A stretch of DNA of 64,000 nucleotides from Pseudonocardia oroxyli (GCF_900102195.1 NZ_FNBE01000008.1:186001-250000); one strand, 5' to 3'. Positions 46,233 through 55,601 are shown, counted from the first letter of the stretch. Program-made: numbers and translations. The notes: generated by a model from the sequence alone, not told the origin.

Positions 46233-46616
46233 TCAGCGCGCGGCGAGGTAGGCGGGCCAGCTCCCGTGCGCGGTGACGTCGTCGCCCGTGGCCCACGACT
46301 CGCAGATCAGGCCGACGACGGAGTCGCCGTCCGCCAGCGCCAGTCGTCCGACGGCCAGGGGGGACGGCAGGGAGACGGCCAGCTCGCCGACCGCTCCCAC
46401 GGCCATGGTGAACAGCTCCACCTCCACCGACTCGCCGCCCTCGGCGACCCGCACCAGCCCACCGCGGGCGACGCCCGCCCCGTCCAGCGCGAGCAGCCGG
46501 TAGACGGGGGCGGTGCGGGCGACGCGGAGGAACCGGGCGCCGAGGGTGAGGAGCTCCCCGTGCAGCGGGTGGCCGCGCCGGTGGGCGGCGACCACCGCCA
46601 CCGGCACGGTCCTCAC
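46233..46616 (-). CDS. Stand-alone allophanate hydrolase C-terminal domain protein
   Basis: A 127-residue protein that matches the C-terminal domain of allophanate hydrolase (AtzF): VVAAHRRGHPLHGELLTLGA, ARTAPVYRLLAL, GLVRVAEGGESVEVELF, and an end GDDVTAHGSWPAYLAAR. In AtzF this domain follows the amidase domain in one chain and helps decarboxylate the product of the first step. Here it is a separate gene, five genes downstream of the amidase gene. Its GTG overlaps the stop of the AtzH-like gene. Confidence 0.8.
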   Translation of the reverse strand: MRTVPVAVVAAHRRGHPLHGELLTLGARFLRVARTAPVYRLLALDGAGVARGGLVRVAEGGESVEVELFTMAVGAVGELAVSLPSPLAVGRLALADGDSVVGLICESWATGDDVTAHGSWPAYLAAR

Positions 46617-47062
46617 GCCGGCACCTCGGACACGTGCGCCGCCACGATCCGCCAGCCCTCCGGCAGCTTCGCCCAGGTCTGGGTCTGGCGGCCCTCGGCG
46701 GGGGAACCCGGGTAGCCGAACAGGGTGCTGACGACCGCCGTGGTGGGCGAGGTGGCGAGGACGACCGTCTCGGACAGCGTGCGACCGGGTGGCACCCCGG
46801 GGTTCGCCGCCCGCCACGCCGCGATCTCCGCCGCGCCGTACTGGCGGTCCGCCACGCCGTAGCGCACGCAGCGGGGGTCGTCCCAGAACAGCTCGGTGAG
46901 CACGGCGACGTCCGCCTCGCGCAGGGCCCGCTCGTACCGCCCGAACACGGCGGCGACCTCGGCCGCCGTGTCGGGGAGGGCCCCGGCGTCGGGGAAGGAC
47001 GAGGGACCCGCCGCGGGGGCGTGTGCCCCCGCCCCCGCGGCGGTCAGACGGACCACGTTCAC
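46613..47062 (-). CDS. AtzH-like protein (DUF3225/NTF2 fold)
   Basis: A 149-residue protein of the AtzH/HpxZ family: VAAVFGRYERALREADVAVL, LFWDDPRCVRYGVADRQYGAAEI split over residues 60-80, and PAEGRQTQTWAKLPEGWRIVAAHVSEV at the end. AtzH belongs to the cyanuric acid/carboxybiuret pathway and HpxZ to oxalurate breakdown. The place between the permease and the AtzF C-terminal domain supports a role in the same ureide pathway. GTG 47062 overlaps the permease stop. Confidence 0.8.
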   Translation of the reverse strand: MNVVRLTAAGAGAHAPAAGPSSFPDAGALPDTAAEVAAVFGRYERALREADVAVLTELFWDDPRCVRYGVADRQYGAAEIAAWRAANPGVPPGRTLSETVVLATSPTTAVVSTLFGYPGSPAEGRQTQTWAKLPEGWRIVAAHVSEVPA

Positions 47063-48717
47063 GCCGTGGCCGGCTTCTCGGCGGTCTCCCCGCTCGGCAC
47101 ACCCTCCCGGGGGGCGGGGACGCCCTCGCCGGGCTCCGCGCCGACGAGGTCCGCGGCCACGGGCTGGTCCTCGCGCACGCCCGTGTCGGTCCGGCCCCGC
47201 ATGACCAGCCCGAACGCCGCCAGCACGATCGCGGCGAACAGGTAGCCGAGGGCGATCTGGCCGCCCACGTTCCAGCCCACCTGCTCGGCGTGGATCAGCC
47301 CGATGAACCCGAGCACCGCCCCGATCGCCGAGTAGGTCGCGGCGGCGAAGAAGTTCTTGTCGATGATGAACGCGGTGATGGCGCCGAGCACGAGCCCGGC
47401 CAGGATCGCGCCGCCGCCGAGCAGCGCGGTCCCGTGGTAGACGAGCCCGGCGTTCGCCAGCGCGTCCTCGCCCACGTCCGCGGCGGTGGTCCCGGCCGCC
47501 GACAAGGCGTTGTTCATCAGGCCGGTCGCCCAGGAGGCGATGTTCGGGATGATCGCGATGACCACCGCGACGGCGTGCCGCTTCGGGGTCTCCTGGAAGG
47601 CCTGGGCGCCGATCAGCAGGCCGATGTAGAGCAGGATCGGGACGATCGCCGGCAGCGGGAGCAGGGCGCCCAGCAGCGAGAACAGCCCGAGGAAGCACAT
47701 CAGCGCGATCACGACGCCGGACGCCAGCGAGTACGTCGTGCGGCCGCCTGCGGCCTTCCAGCCGGGGTGGCCGATGTACACGGCGGGCGGGAAGGGGCAG
47801 CCGAGCGCCGAGCCGACGATCGCCCCGGCGCCGTCCGCGAGCAGGATCGAGCGGAGGTTGTACTCGTCGCCCGCGACGGCGGCGGACTCCACGTTCGTCA
47901 TGCCCTCGGTGAAGTTGTAGATGCCGAGCGGGATCGCAGTGGCGAGCAACGGCGCGACGTCCGCGAGGCCGTGGCCGAGCCGGGCGAAGTCGAACCAGGG
48001 CAGGTTGACGGACACGTCCGAGGCGGCCGCGGCGACGGCGTCGCCGGACATGTACCCGCCCGCCCAGCCGATCGCGGTGCCGACGAGCAGGGCGGCGAGT
48101 CCGACCGGGATGTTGCCCGGCAGCTTCAGGTCGGTGAAGAACCCGATCAGGATGATCACCATCACCGGCAGCGCGATCCAGAGCGCGGTGAACATCTGCG
48201 CTGCGGGCCGCATCGAGATGAACGCGATCGAGATGCCGGCGAGCGTGCCGAGCATGGCCGCCTGCGGCGTGTACTTGCGGATGTACGGACCGACGAACGC
48301 GCCGAGCAGCACGATCACGCCGATGATCAGCGACCACGCGAGGCCCGCCGCCCAGGCGACGAGCGGGTCCTTCGTCGTCAGATAGATCGGCAGCATGATC
48401 ACGAAGACCACGATGAACATGTGCGGTACGGACGGGCCGTAGGGCATGGCGCAGACGTCGGTGCGGCCCTCCTTGCGGGCCAGCCTGCGCGCGAGGTACG
48501 TGTAGTAGACGTTGCCGATCAGCAGCTGCACACCCAGCGCCGGGAGGATCACCCCGAACACCTCGGCGCCCGGGATGTTGATCACGCCGATGCAGAGCCC
48601 GGTCAGCACCAACACGTTGACCAGGGTGTTGAAGCCGAGGCCGAAGAAGGCGTTGGTGTCACCCGACACCCACCAGGACAGCTTCATCGGGGTGGGCTTC
48701 TCGTCGATGACACTCAT
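47059..48717 (-). CDS. NCS2-family permease
   Basis: A 552-residue membrane protein with about 12-14 hydrophobic segments, VCAMPYGPSVPHMFIVVFV near helix 3 and FPPAVYIGHPGWKAAGGRTTYSLASG in the region of the substrate site. The C-terminal 50 residues are a charged tail. NCS2 proteins import purines, uracil or related ureides. Its central place in the operon suggests uptake of biuret, cyanurate or a similar compound, which is inference. The ATG overlaps the upstream stop (ATGA). Confidence 0.85.
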   Translation of the reverse strand: MSVIDEKPTPMKLSWWVSGDTNAFFGLGFNTLVNVLVLTGLCIGVINIPGAEVFGVILPALGVQLLIGNVYYTYLARRLARKEGRTDVCAMPYGPSVPHMFIVVFVIMLPIYLTTKDPLVAWAAGLAWSLIIGVIVLLGAFVGPYIRKYTPQAAMLGTLAGISIAFISMRPAAQMFTALWIALPVMVIILIGFFTDLKLPGNIPVGLAALLVGTAIGWAGGYMSGDAVAAAASDVSVNLPWFDFARLGHGLADVAPLLATAIPLGIYNFTEGMTNVESAAVAGDEYNLRSILLADGAGAIVGSALGCPFPPAVYIGHPGWKAAGGRTTYSLASGVVIALMCFLGLFSLLGALLPLPAIVPILLYIGLLIGAQAFQETPKRHAVAVVIAIIPNIASWATGLMNNALSAAGTTAADVGEDALANAGLVYHGTALLGGGAILAGLVLGAITAFIIDKNFFAAATYSAIGAVLGFIGLIHAEQVGWNVGGQIALGYLFAAIVLAAFGLVMRGRTDTGVREDQPVAADLVGAEPGEGVPAPREGVPSGETAEKPATA

Positions 48718-49391
48718 GCGACGACCTCCTGGGACTCGAGGGCTGCGAGCAGGGCGGACGAGGGGGCGACCCAGCCGAAGATCCCGCCCTGGGCGGCGAT
48801 CATCTCCAGGGCGACGCGGTGGAACTCGGGGAAGTACGAGCCGGTGCAGTCCGAGAGCACGAGGCACTCGTAGCCCCGGTCGTTGGCCTCCCGGACGGTG
48901 GTGTGCACACAGACCTCGGTCGTCACCCCGGCGACGACCAGGGAGCTGATGCCCTTCTCGCGCAGCAGGTCCCCGAACCCGGTGCCGTGGAAGCTGCCCT
49001 TGCCCGGCTTGTCGACGACCGGCTCCCCCGGCAGCGGGGCCAGCTCGTCGATGATGTCGTGGCCGTACTCGCCGCGGATCAGGATGCGCCCCTTGGGCCC
49101 GGGGTCCCCGATGCGCAGCGACGGGTTGCCGCGGTTGAGCTTGGCGGGTGGGCAGTCCGACAGGTCGGGCGCATGGCCCTCGCGGGTGTGGATCACCGTC
49201 ATGCCCAGCGCCCGGGCGGTGGCGAGGACCTGCTGCAGGGGCGGGATCACGCTGCGCAGCAACGACACGTCGTTGCCGAGGGTCTCGCCGAAGCCCTCGG
49301 GCTCGCAGAAGTCCCGCTGCATGTCGATGATCACCAGCGCGGTGGTCGCGGGGTCGAACGAGTACGGTCCGGGGTTCGCGTCCACGATCAT
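48714..49391 (-). CDS. Isochorismatase-family cysteine hydrolase (BiuH paralogue)
   Basis: A 225-residue amidohydrolase with the D-K-C triad: Asp23 in [16 protein letters not shown], Lys in [15 protein letters not shown] and Cys in [20 protein letters not shown]. It is clearly related to the adjacent BiuH (both have [12 protein letters not shown]), but its N-terminus and C-terminus differ and it lacks the LPANKRWRS segment of biuret hydrolases. It may act on a neighbouring ureide such as a carbamoyl compound. It overlaps both flanking genes by 4 bases. Confidence 0.85.
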   Translation of the reverse strand: MIVDANPGPYSFDPATTALVIIDMQRDFCEPEGFGETLGNDVSLLRSVIPPLQQVLATARALGMTVIHTREGHAPDLSDCPPAKLNRGNPSLRIGDPGPKGRILIRGEYGHDIIDELAPLPGEPVVDKPGKGSFHGTGFGDLLREKGISSLVVAGVTTEVCVHTTVREANDRGYECLVLSDCTGSYFPEFHRVALEMIAAQGGIFGWVAPSSALLAALESQEVVA

Positions 49392-50122
49392 GAGTCACTC
49401 CAGGTGGTCGCCTCGACGACGGCGTCGGCGGTCCCGACGGCGCCGAAGACCCCGCCCTGCATGGTCACCATGTGCAGGGCGGCGTCGTGGTTGGCGGGGT
49501 CGGTGGCGCCGGTGCAGTCCGAGAGGATCAGGCACTCGTAGCCGCGGTCGTTCGCCTCCCGCATGGTGGTGTGCACGCAGACGTCGGTGGTGATGCCGGT
49601 CAGCAGGATGTGGGTGATCCCGTTGCTGCGCAGCACCAGGTCGAGCTGGGTGGCGTAGAAGGCGCCCTTGCCCGGCTTGTCGATCAGCACCTCGCCGGGC
49701 ACCGGCGCGACCTCCGGGACGATCTCCCAGCCGGGCTCGCCGCGCACGAGGATCCGCCCGGTCGGTCCGGGGGAGCCGATCTCCGCGCCGATCTGCTTCG
49801 AGCGCCAGCGCTTGTTGGCGGGCAGGTCGGACAGGTCGGGGGCGTGGCCCTCCCGGGTGTGGACCACCAGCATCCCGGTCTCGCGGGCGTGCGCGAGGAG
49901 CCGGGCGGTCGGCCCGAGCCCCTTTCTCGTCAGCCCGATGTCATAGCCCATGCGGTCGACGTAGCCGCCCGGCCCGCAGAAGTCGACCTGCCAGTCGATG
50001 CAGATCAGGGCCGTCTTGGACGCGGGGACCGCGCCGTCGTACGGCCAGGCGTAGGGGCGGGCCGCGACGGGGCCGATCGTCGCGGTGCGCGTGCTCGTGC
50101 TGAGATCTGTGGAGCCTGTCAT
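49388..50122 (-). CDS. biuH: Biuret amidohydrolase
   Basis: A 244-residue cysteine hydrolase that converts biuret to allophanate and ammonia. The triad is Asp43 ([18 protein letters not shown]), Lys149 ([10 protein letters not shown]) and Cys182 ([11 protein letters not shown]). The spacing (106 and 33 residues) equals that of characterised BiuH. The stretches [18 protein letters not shown] and [11 protein letters not shown] and the N-terminal YAWPYDGAV are also typical of BiuH rather than other isochorismatase-like enzymes. Its product is the substrate of the upstream AtzF-type amidase. It overlaps both neighbours by 4 bases. Confidence 0.9.
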   Translation of the reverse strand: MTGSTDLSTSTRTATIGPVAARPYAWPYDGAVPASKTALICIDWQVDFCGPGGYVDRMGYDIGLTRKGLGPTARLLAHARETGMLVVHTREGHAPDLSDLPANKRWRSKQIGAEIGSPGPTGRILVRGEPGWEIVPEVAPVPGEVLIDKPGKGAFYATQLDLVLRSNGITHILLTGITTDVCVHTTMREANDRGYECLILSDCTGATDPANHDAALHMVTMQGGVFGAVGTADAVVEATTWSDS

Positions 50123-51435
50123 GCCACCTCCATCGGTGTCGGGACGAGCGCGGCTGCTGCGGTCAGCAGTCGGGTCTCGGAGAACGCGGGGCCGAACAGG
50201 GTCACCCCGCAGGGCCGCCCGTCGGCCGTGAACCCCGCGGGGACGGCGACGGCGGCGAGGTCGAGCAGGTTCGTGAACTGCGTGTACCGGCCGAGCACGA
50301 GGTTGCGGCCGACCGGGTCCTCGGTCAGCTGCGCGCGGGTGAACGTGGTCGGGACCGTGGGGAGCAGCAGCACGTCGGCGGTCTCGAACAGCCGGGCCGC
50401 CCAGGCCTTGAGCTCCTGGAGCCGGTAGATCGCCCGGAACGTGTCGACGGCGCTGAAGTCCGCGCCGCGCGCGATCACCGCGCGGGTCACGGGCAGCACC
50501 GCGCCGTCGCCCGCCAGGAAGTCCTCCAGGTGGGCCAGCCGCTCGGCCACCCACGGCCCGCCGTAGAGCAGGTCGCCCGCCTCCCGCAACGGAGCGGCGT
50601 CACAGCGCACGAACCCGTCCGCCCTGGTCACCGCGGCCTCGACCACCTCGGCGAACCGCGCCTCGACGGCGGGGTCGAGCTCCAGGCCGTCCGGGACGGC
50701 GAGCCGCAGGCCGGGCGCCGCGGGGGCGTCGGCTCGCGACCACGGGTCGTCCGGGTCGGGGCCGGCGAGGACGTCGAGCACCGTGGCGGCGTCGGCCAGG
50801 TCGCGGGTGAACACGCTGACGCAGTCCAGCGAGCGGCACGCGGGCACCACGCCCGAGGCGCCGACGAGCCCGCGGGTCGGCTTGAGCCCGACGATCCCGT
50901 TGAGCGCGGCGGGGACCCGGCCGGAGCCCGCGGTGTCCGTGCCCAGGGCCACCGGCACGATCCCGGCGGCCACGGCGACCGCCGACCCGGAGCTGGATCC
51001 GCCGGAGATCAGGTCCCCGCCGTACACCGACTCCGGTGCGCCGTACGGGGAGCGGGTGCCGTTGAGGCCGGTGGCGAACTGGTCCAGGTTCGTCTTCCCG
51101 ACGACGATCGCGCCCGCCTCGCGCAGCCGCCGCACGGCCCCGGCGTCGGCCGTGGGGGTGTAGGCGAAGTCCGGGCAGGCGGCGGTGGTGGGCAGCCCGG
51201 CCACGTCGATGTTGTCCTTGACCGCCACCGGGATCCCCCACAGGGGCAGGGCCCGGTCCAGGCCCTCGAGCTCCGCGGCCCGCTCGCGCAGCACCTCCGC
51301 GGGCGTGACGCTGATCCACACCGCGTCGTCCCCACGACTGGCGATGTGCGCGAGCACGTCTTCGACCACCGTGAGGGGCCGGAGCGTCCCGGCCCGGTAG
51401 GCCGCCCGGAGTGCACGCACCCCGAGCGCTGTCAC
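50119..51435 (-). CDS. atzF: Allophanate hydrolase amidase domain (AtzF-like, lacks C-terminal domain)
   Basis: A 438-residue amidase-signature enzyme. The triad is Lys73 ([19 protein letters not shown]), cis-Ser147 ([13 protein letters not shown]) and nucleophile Ser171 ([12 protein letters not shown]), with the same spacing as Atz[18 protein letters not shown] and [12 protein letters not shown] are allophanate-hydrolase-type. The chain ends after the amidase fold, while canonical AtzF has about 150 more residues; that part is a separate gene at 46233-46616. The start is GTG 51435, with GGAG upstream; GTG 51444 is possible. It heads the biuret operon. Confidence 0.9.
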   Translation of the reverse strand: MTALGVRALRAAYRAGTLRPLTVVEDVLAHIASRGDDAVWISVTPAEVLRERAAELEGLDRALPLWGIPVAVKDNIDVAGLPTTAACPDFAYTPTADAGAVRRLREAGAIVVGKTNLDQFATGLNGTRSPYGAPESVYGGDLISGGSSSGSAVAVAAGIVPVALGTDTAGSGRVPAALNGIVGLKPTRGLVGASGVVPACRSLDCVSVFTRDLADAATVLDVLAGPDPDDPWSRADAPAAPGLRLAVPDGLELDPAVEARFAEVVEAAVTRADGFVRCDAAPLREAGDLLYGGPWVAERLAHLEDFLAGDGAVLPVTRAVIARGADFSAVDTFRAIYRLQELKAWAARLFETADVLLLPTVPTTFTRAQLTEDPVGRNLVLGRYTQFTNLLDLAAVAVPAGFTADGRPCGVTLFGPAFSETRLLTAAAALVPTPMEVA

Positions 51436-51450
51436 TGTCTGCACTCCGTC

Positions 51451-51464
51451 GATTGTCGACAGTT
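51451..51464. promoter_or_regulatory. Candidate operator of the biuret operon
   Basis: A palindromic core TGTCGACA within ATTGTCGACAGT, 16 bases upstream of the first operon gene. FCD-type GntR regulators often bind short palindromes of this kind, and such a gene lies at 54870-55550. The pairing is inference. Confidence 0.35.
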
Positions 51465-51514
51465 GGGTGTCAGGGCAAGCCTCCCGACGTAACGGCTGTG
51501 TGAACCCCGTCTCT

Positions 51515-51532
51515 GTCCCGGGCACCCGGGAC
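51515..51532. promoter_or_regulatory. Inverted repeat in divergent promoter region
   Basis: GTCCCGGG-CA-CCCGGGAC, a perfect 8-bp-armed palindrome midway between the biuret operon and the divergent membrane protein gene. It could be an operator or a hairpin in the leader of either gene. Confidence 0.35.
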
Positions 51533-51579
51533 ACCCCGACACGGGTGGTCGGGACAGGCGCCGGGCGACCCTGGCCCGC

Positions 51580-52239
51580 ATGACCACACACGCCCTCCCC
51601 GCCGTGCCGCCGCGCGTCCGCCCCCGTGCCTGGGTCTGGTGCGGGATCGCCGCCGGCGTCCTCGGCCTCGGCGGTCTGCTCGCCACCGGCAACCTCTACG
51701 ACCCCGCCGCGGGGCTGCTGTCGGACAACGCGCGACTGCTCGAGGCGGTCCGCGGGTCCGCGACGCTGATCCTCGCCCACCAGGTGCTGTGCGCCGCGCT
51801 CGTCGGGCTGCTGGTGGTGTTCGGGACCGGGCTCGAAGGCCGGCTGCGTCAGACCCTGCCCGCGGGCTCGCTGCTCCCGGGGATCGCGGCGGCCGGCGTC
51901 GGGCTCACCGCCGTCGCGCTGCTCGTCGGCGCGGGGTACGACACCGACCTCTGGTGGGCGCTGCCGCCGGAGGTCGCGCTCGACCCGGACGCGGTGAGCG
52001 GCTACGTCGTCTTCTACAACACGATCCCGTGGCTGTGGGGCGGGCTGGCGCTCAGCGCGGGCGCGACCGCGGTCGCGGGCCTGCGGCACGGGGCGGTCGG
52101 GCGGCCCACGGCGTGGTGGGGCGCGGCCTGCGCGACGCTGCTGGTCGCCACCCAGCTCGCCCCCGCGCAGTACGCCGCGGTCCTGCCCGGGGCGCTCTGG
52201 CTGATGGGGGCGTTCACGTTCCTGCGTGCTCGCCCGTGA
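51580..52239 (+). CDS. Integral membrane protein of unknown function
   Basis: A 219-residue protein with about six hydrophobic segments (for example WVWCGIAAGVLGLGGLLA, ILAHQVLCAALVGLLVVFG, AAAGVGLTAVALLVGAG). It has no family I can name. Its last 14 bases overlap the longest possible frame of the kinase gene, so it is probably co-transcribed with the two-component system and could be its sensor partner or target. Confidence 0.7.
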   Translation: MTTHALPAVPPRVRPRAWVWCGIAAGVLGLGGLLATGNLYDPAAGLLSDNARLLEAVRGSATLILAHQVLCAALVGLLVVFGTGLEGRLRQTLPAGSLLPGIAAAGVGLTAVALLVGAGYDTDLWWALPPEVALDPDAVSGYVVFYNTIPWLWGGLALSAGATAVAGLRHGAVGRPTAWWGAACATLLVATQLAPAQYAAVLPGALWLMGAFTFLRARP

Positions 52240-52246
52240 TCGTCGT

Positions 52247-54238
52247 GTGTCCGTGATCCACGCCCTGGCGGTCCCCGCGGCCGCGGCGACGGTAGTCGCG
52301 GCCGGGCTGGGCGGGCTCCTGGCGCTCCACTCGGGCGCCGCGGTCACCGACGTCGCGTCCCTGCTGTTCGTCGTCGCGTGCGGGGTGGCGGGCGGGCTGG
52401 TCGCCCGGCAACGACCGACGGACCGGGTCGGGCCCCTGCTGCTGGGCGCCGGGCTGTCCTTCGCCGTCGCCGAGGCGTGCGGCCGGACCGCCCTCGCGCT
52501 GCCCGACGGACCGCTCGCGGCGGCCCTCGGCTGGCCGCAGACCTGGCTCTGGGTGCCCGGCAACACCTGCCTCGCCCTCGTGCCGCTCGCCCTCGCCGAG
52601 CCCGCGTCGCGGCTGCGGCGGGCGGTGGGGGGAGCGGTACTGGTCGCCGGCGTGGTCACCGCCCCGCTCGCCGCCCTGCGGCCCGGTGTCGACCGGCAGC
52701 CCGGGGTCCCGAGCAGACCGAACGCCCTGGGCGTGCCCGCGCTGCAGGGGTGGGTCGACCCGATCGCGGCGGCGTTCACCCTGGTCGTGGGGGCGGCGTT
52801 CCTGGTCGGCGGCGCGCTGGTGGCCCGTCGCTGGTGGCGCACCCCGCGCCAGGACCCGTTGCGCCACCGGCTCCAGTGGCCGATGTGGGCGCTCGTCGTG
52901 GCCTGCGCCACGGTGCTCCTGCGCCTGGTCTCGGGTCTGCTCGACGACGATCCCGCACTCTGGCCCGTCGGCGCCCCGGTCTGGGAGGTGGCCGGGTCGG
53001 CGGCCGCGGCGCTGCCCCCGGTCGCGGTGGCGGTCGGGCTGGTGCGCCACCGGATCGTCGACATCGACCGGCTCGCGGGCCGCACCCTGCTCTACGGCGG
53101 GCTCACCGCCACCGTGCTCGCCGCCTACCTCGCGGTGGTGACGGCCGCTGTGCACGTCCTCGGCCCGGCCGCGGGCCTGCCGGCGTCCGCGCTGGTGGCG
53201 GCCGGTGCGGCGGTGGGCGCCGAGCCGCTGCGGCGAAGGTGGCAGCGCCGGGTCGACCGCCTGCTCTACGGCGAGCGCGGCGACCCGTACGCCGTCCTCG
53301 CCGGGCTCGGCGCCCGGCTGGAGTCCGTGGCCGACCGGGCCGCGCTGGCGGACGTCGCCGAGGCGGTCCGGACCTCGCTGCGGCTGTCCGCGGTGGTGGT
53401 CGTCGGGCCCGACGGGGTGCTCGCCACCGCCGGGTCCCCGCCCGGCGAGCCGGAGGTCGTCCCGCTGCGGGCGGGCGGGGACCGGGTCGGGGAGCTGCGC
53501 CTGGCCGGGCGCGAGACCCGCGCGCGGCGGGACCGGGCGCTGCTGGCGGAGATCGCCCGCCCGATCGCCGCGGTGGTCCGGGCGGTGGCGGAGGCCGAAC
53601 GGGCGGACCGGCTCACCGCCGACCTGCGGCGCTCGCGGCAGCGGCTGGTCCTGGCCGCGGAGGAGGAGCGCAGGCGCCTGCGCCGCGACCTGCACGACGG
53701 GCTCGGCCCCACCCTCGCCGGGCTCGCCCTGCGCGCCGAGGCCGCCCGGGAGCTGGGTGACGACGCCGCAGGCCGGGTCCTGCTCGACGAGATCGTCGCC
53801 GACACCGCGACCGCCCTGGCGGACGTCCGGCGGCTGGTCGACGGCCTGCGCCCGCCCGCGCTCGACACCCTCGGCCTGGTCGGGGCGCTGCGGGCGCACC
53901 TGTCCGCGCGGCCGCCGGGGACGGCGCCCGTCGACCTCGAGGACGCGCTCGGCGACGCGCCGCTGCCCGCGGCGGCCGAGGTCGCCGCCTTCCGGATCGC
54001 CGTCGAGGCGGTGGCCAACGCCGACCGGCACGCCCGCGCCCGCCGGATCCGGGTGGCGGTGCGTGGGCCGGTGCCCCTGTGGCTCCGGGTCGCCGACGAC
54101 GGGGTGGGCCTGCCCGCCCACCCGCGCGCCGGCGTCGGGTTGGGATCGATGCGGGAGCGCGCGGCCGAGCTCGGTGGCCGCTGCACGGTGCGCGGCGTGA
54201 CCGAGGGCGGGACGGAGGTGATCGTGTGTCTGCCGTGA
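52247..54238 (+). CDS. NarL/LiaS-type sensor histidine kinase
   Basis: A kinase of about 660 residues. The N-terminal 300 residues hold several membrane helices (VVAAGLGGLLAL, ALVVACATVLLRL, LTATVLAAYLAVVTAAV). They are followed by a GAF-like region, the HisKA_3 phospho-acceptor (EERRRLRRDLHDGLGPTLAGL, catalytic His) and an HATPase domain (VEAVANADRHARA, VADDGVGL, GVGLGSMRERAAELGG). It should phosphorylate the next gene's product. The start is uncertain among GTG 52226, 52247 and 52253. Confidence 0.88.
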   Translation: MSVIHALAVPAAAATVVAAGLGGLLALHSGAAVTDVASLLFVVACGVAGGLVARQRPTDRVGPLLLGAGLSFAVAEACGRTALALPDGPLAAALGWPQTWLWVPGNTCLALVPLALAEPASRLRRAVGGAVLVAGVVTAPLAALRPGVDRQPGVPSRPNALGVPALQGWVDPIAAAFTLVVGAAFLVGGALVARRWWRTPRQDPLRHRLQWPMWALVVACATVLLRLVSGLLDDDPALWPVGAPVWEVAGSAAAALPPVAVAVGLVRHRIVDIDRLAGRTLLYGGLTATVLAAYLAVVTAAVHVLGPAAGLPASALVAAGAAVGAEPLRRRWQRRVDRLLYGERGDPYAVLAGLGARLESVADRAALADVAEAVRTSLRLSAVVVVGPDGVLATAGSPPGEPEVVPLRAGGDRVGELRLAGRETRARRDRALLAEIARPIAAVVRAVAEAERADRLTADLRRSRQRLVLAAEEERRRLRRDLHDGLGPTLAGLALRAEAARELGDDAAGRVLLDEIVADTATALADVRRLVDGLRPPALDTLGLVGALRAHLSARPPGTAPVDLEDALGDAPLPAAAEVAAFRIAVEAVANADRHARARRIRVAVRGPVPLWLRVADDGVGLPAHPRAGVGLGSMRERAAELGGRCTVRGVTEGGTEVIVCLP

Positions 54239-54912
54239 CGGACCCGGTCCGGGTGCTGGTGGTCGACGACCACCGGGCGTTCCGGTCCGGCGTGTGCGCC
54301 CTGCTGCGCACCGATCCCGGCGTGCTGGTGTGCGGCGAGGCCGCGAGCGGGGAGGAGGCGGTGGCGGCGGTCCGCGCGCACCACCCGGACGTCGTGCTGC
54401 TGGACCTGACCATGCCCGGCATGGGCGGGGTCGCGGCGGCCGAGCGGATCGTCGAGGCCAGCCCGCACGCCCGCGTCCTGGTCCTCAGCATGGCCGACGA
54501 CGACCACTCCGTCCTCGCGGCGTTGCGCGCGGGGGCCCGCGGCTACCTGCTCAAGGGGTCCGGGCGGGCGCAGATCCTGCGCGCGGTGCGGGCCGTCGCC
54601 GCGGGCGAGGCCGCGTTGGGCCCGTCGGTCGCGGCACGGCTGGGGGCCTTCCTCGCCCCGACCCCGCCGCCGGTCGACCCGTTCCCGGAGCTGACCGCCC
54701 GCGAGTCCGACGTGCTCGCGCTGCTGGCGCAGAACCTGACGAACCCGCAGATCGCGGCCAGGATGGGGATCGGTGACAAGACCGTCCGCAACCACGTCTC
54801 CGCGATCTTCGGCAAGCTGGGGGTGGCCGACCGGGCGGGCGCGGCGGAGCTGGTGCGGCTGCGCGGCGGTCAGGCCCCGTCGAGCCCGGGGGAGAGCTCC
54901 GGCGCGAGGTAG
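54226..54912 (+). CDS. NarL-family response regulator
   Basis: A 228-residue regulator. The receiver domain has the acidic pair in VLVVDDHRAF, the phospho-acceptor Asp in VVLLDLTMPGMGG and the Lys in GYLLKGS. A LuxR-type helix-turn-helix ends it (LTARESDVLALLAQNLTNPQIA, then IGDKTVRNHVSAIFGKLG). GTG 54226 has an almost perfect ribosome site (GGAGGTGATC) and overlaps the kinase stop. Its 3' end overlaps the convergent GntR gene by 43 bases. Confidence 0.92.
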   Translation: MSAVTDPVRVLVVDDHRAFRSGVCALLRTDPGVLVCGEAASGEEAVAAVRAHHPDVVLLDLTMPGMGGVAAAERIVEASPHARVLVLSMADDDHSVLAALRAGARGYLLKGSGRAQILRAVRAVAAGEAALGPSVAARLGAFLAPTPPPVDPFPELTARESDVLALLAQNLTNPQIAARMGIGDKTVRNHVSAIFGKLGVADRAGAAELVRLRGGQAPSSPGESSGAR

Positions 54913-55550
54913 GTCTGGGCGCCGTGGCCCGCCAGCGCGGCGAGGACGGTCGCGGCGTCGCCCGAGGCGACCGCCTCGAACAGGTGCCGGTGCCGGTGCG
55001 CACCCTCGGCGGGGGAGCGCTGCTCGGCCTCCCGGCGCATGTTGGCGGCCATGTAGAGCTGCAGCTGCATGATCACCGGCTCGTACACGCGCAGGAGGTG
55101 CCGGTGCCCCGCCAGCGCGACGAGCGCGACGTGGAACTCGCGGTGCGCGTCCGCCCGGTCGAGCGAGGCGTCCTGCGTCGCGGCACGCTCGATCCGCTCC
55201 GTCGCCCGCTCGAGGACCGCGAGCCGCTCGGGGTCCGGCGGCGCCGCCAGCGCGGTCTCCACGGCGTAGCGCTCCAGCGCGTCCCGCAGCCCGAACAGCT
55301 CCGCCATGTCCGTGGCCGACAGCTCCGCGACCCGCACGCCGCGCCGCGGCAGGTGCTCGACGAGGCCCTGTTGCCCCAGCAGCCGCAGCGCCTCCCGGAC
55401 CGGCGCCCGGCTGATCCCGAACCGCCTGGTCAGCTGCTCCTCGACCAGCCGCTCACCCGGGGCGATCGCGCCGCGCAGGATGTCCCCGCGGATCCGCTCC
55501 AGCGCGAGCTCGACGAGGCTCTGCGCCCCCAGGCCGAGCTCAGCGGTCAC
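54870..55550 (-). CDS. GntR-family regulator, FCD subfamily
   Basis: A 226-residue regulator with a GntR winged helix (GAIAPGERLVEEQLTRRFGI, APVREALRLLGQQGLVEHLP, RRGVRV) and an FCD ligand domain (LRDALERYAVETAL, AHREFHVALVALAGHRHLL, EGAHRHRHLFEAVASGD) whose His/Asp residues usually hold a metal and an organic acid. GGAGGAG precedes the GTG. It lies 3.4 kb from the biuret operon and is the nearest one-component regulator, so control of that operon is possible but unproven. Confidence 0.88.
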   Translation of the reverse strand: MTAELGLGAQSLVELALERIRGDILRGAIAPGERLVEEQLTRRFGISRAPVREALRLLGQQGLVEHLPRRGVRVAELSATDMAELFGLRDALERYAVETALAAPPDPERLAVLERATERIERAATQDASLDRADAHREFHVALVALAGHRHLLRVYEPVIMQLQLYMAANMRREAEQRSPAEGAHRHRHLFEAVASGDAATVLAALAGHGAQTYLAPELSPGLDGA

Positions 55551-55601
55551 GGCTCCTCCTCGCGATGGTGTGGCTCCAGCCTGTCACACACTCGCGGCAG
55601 G

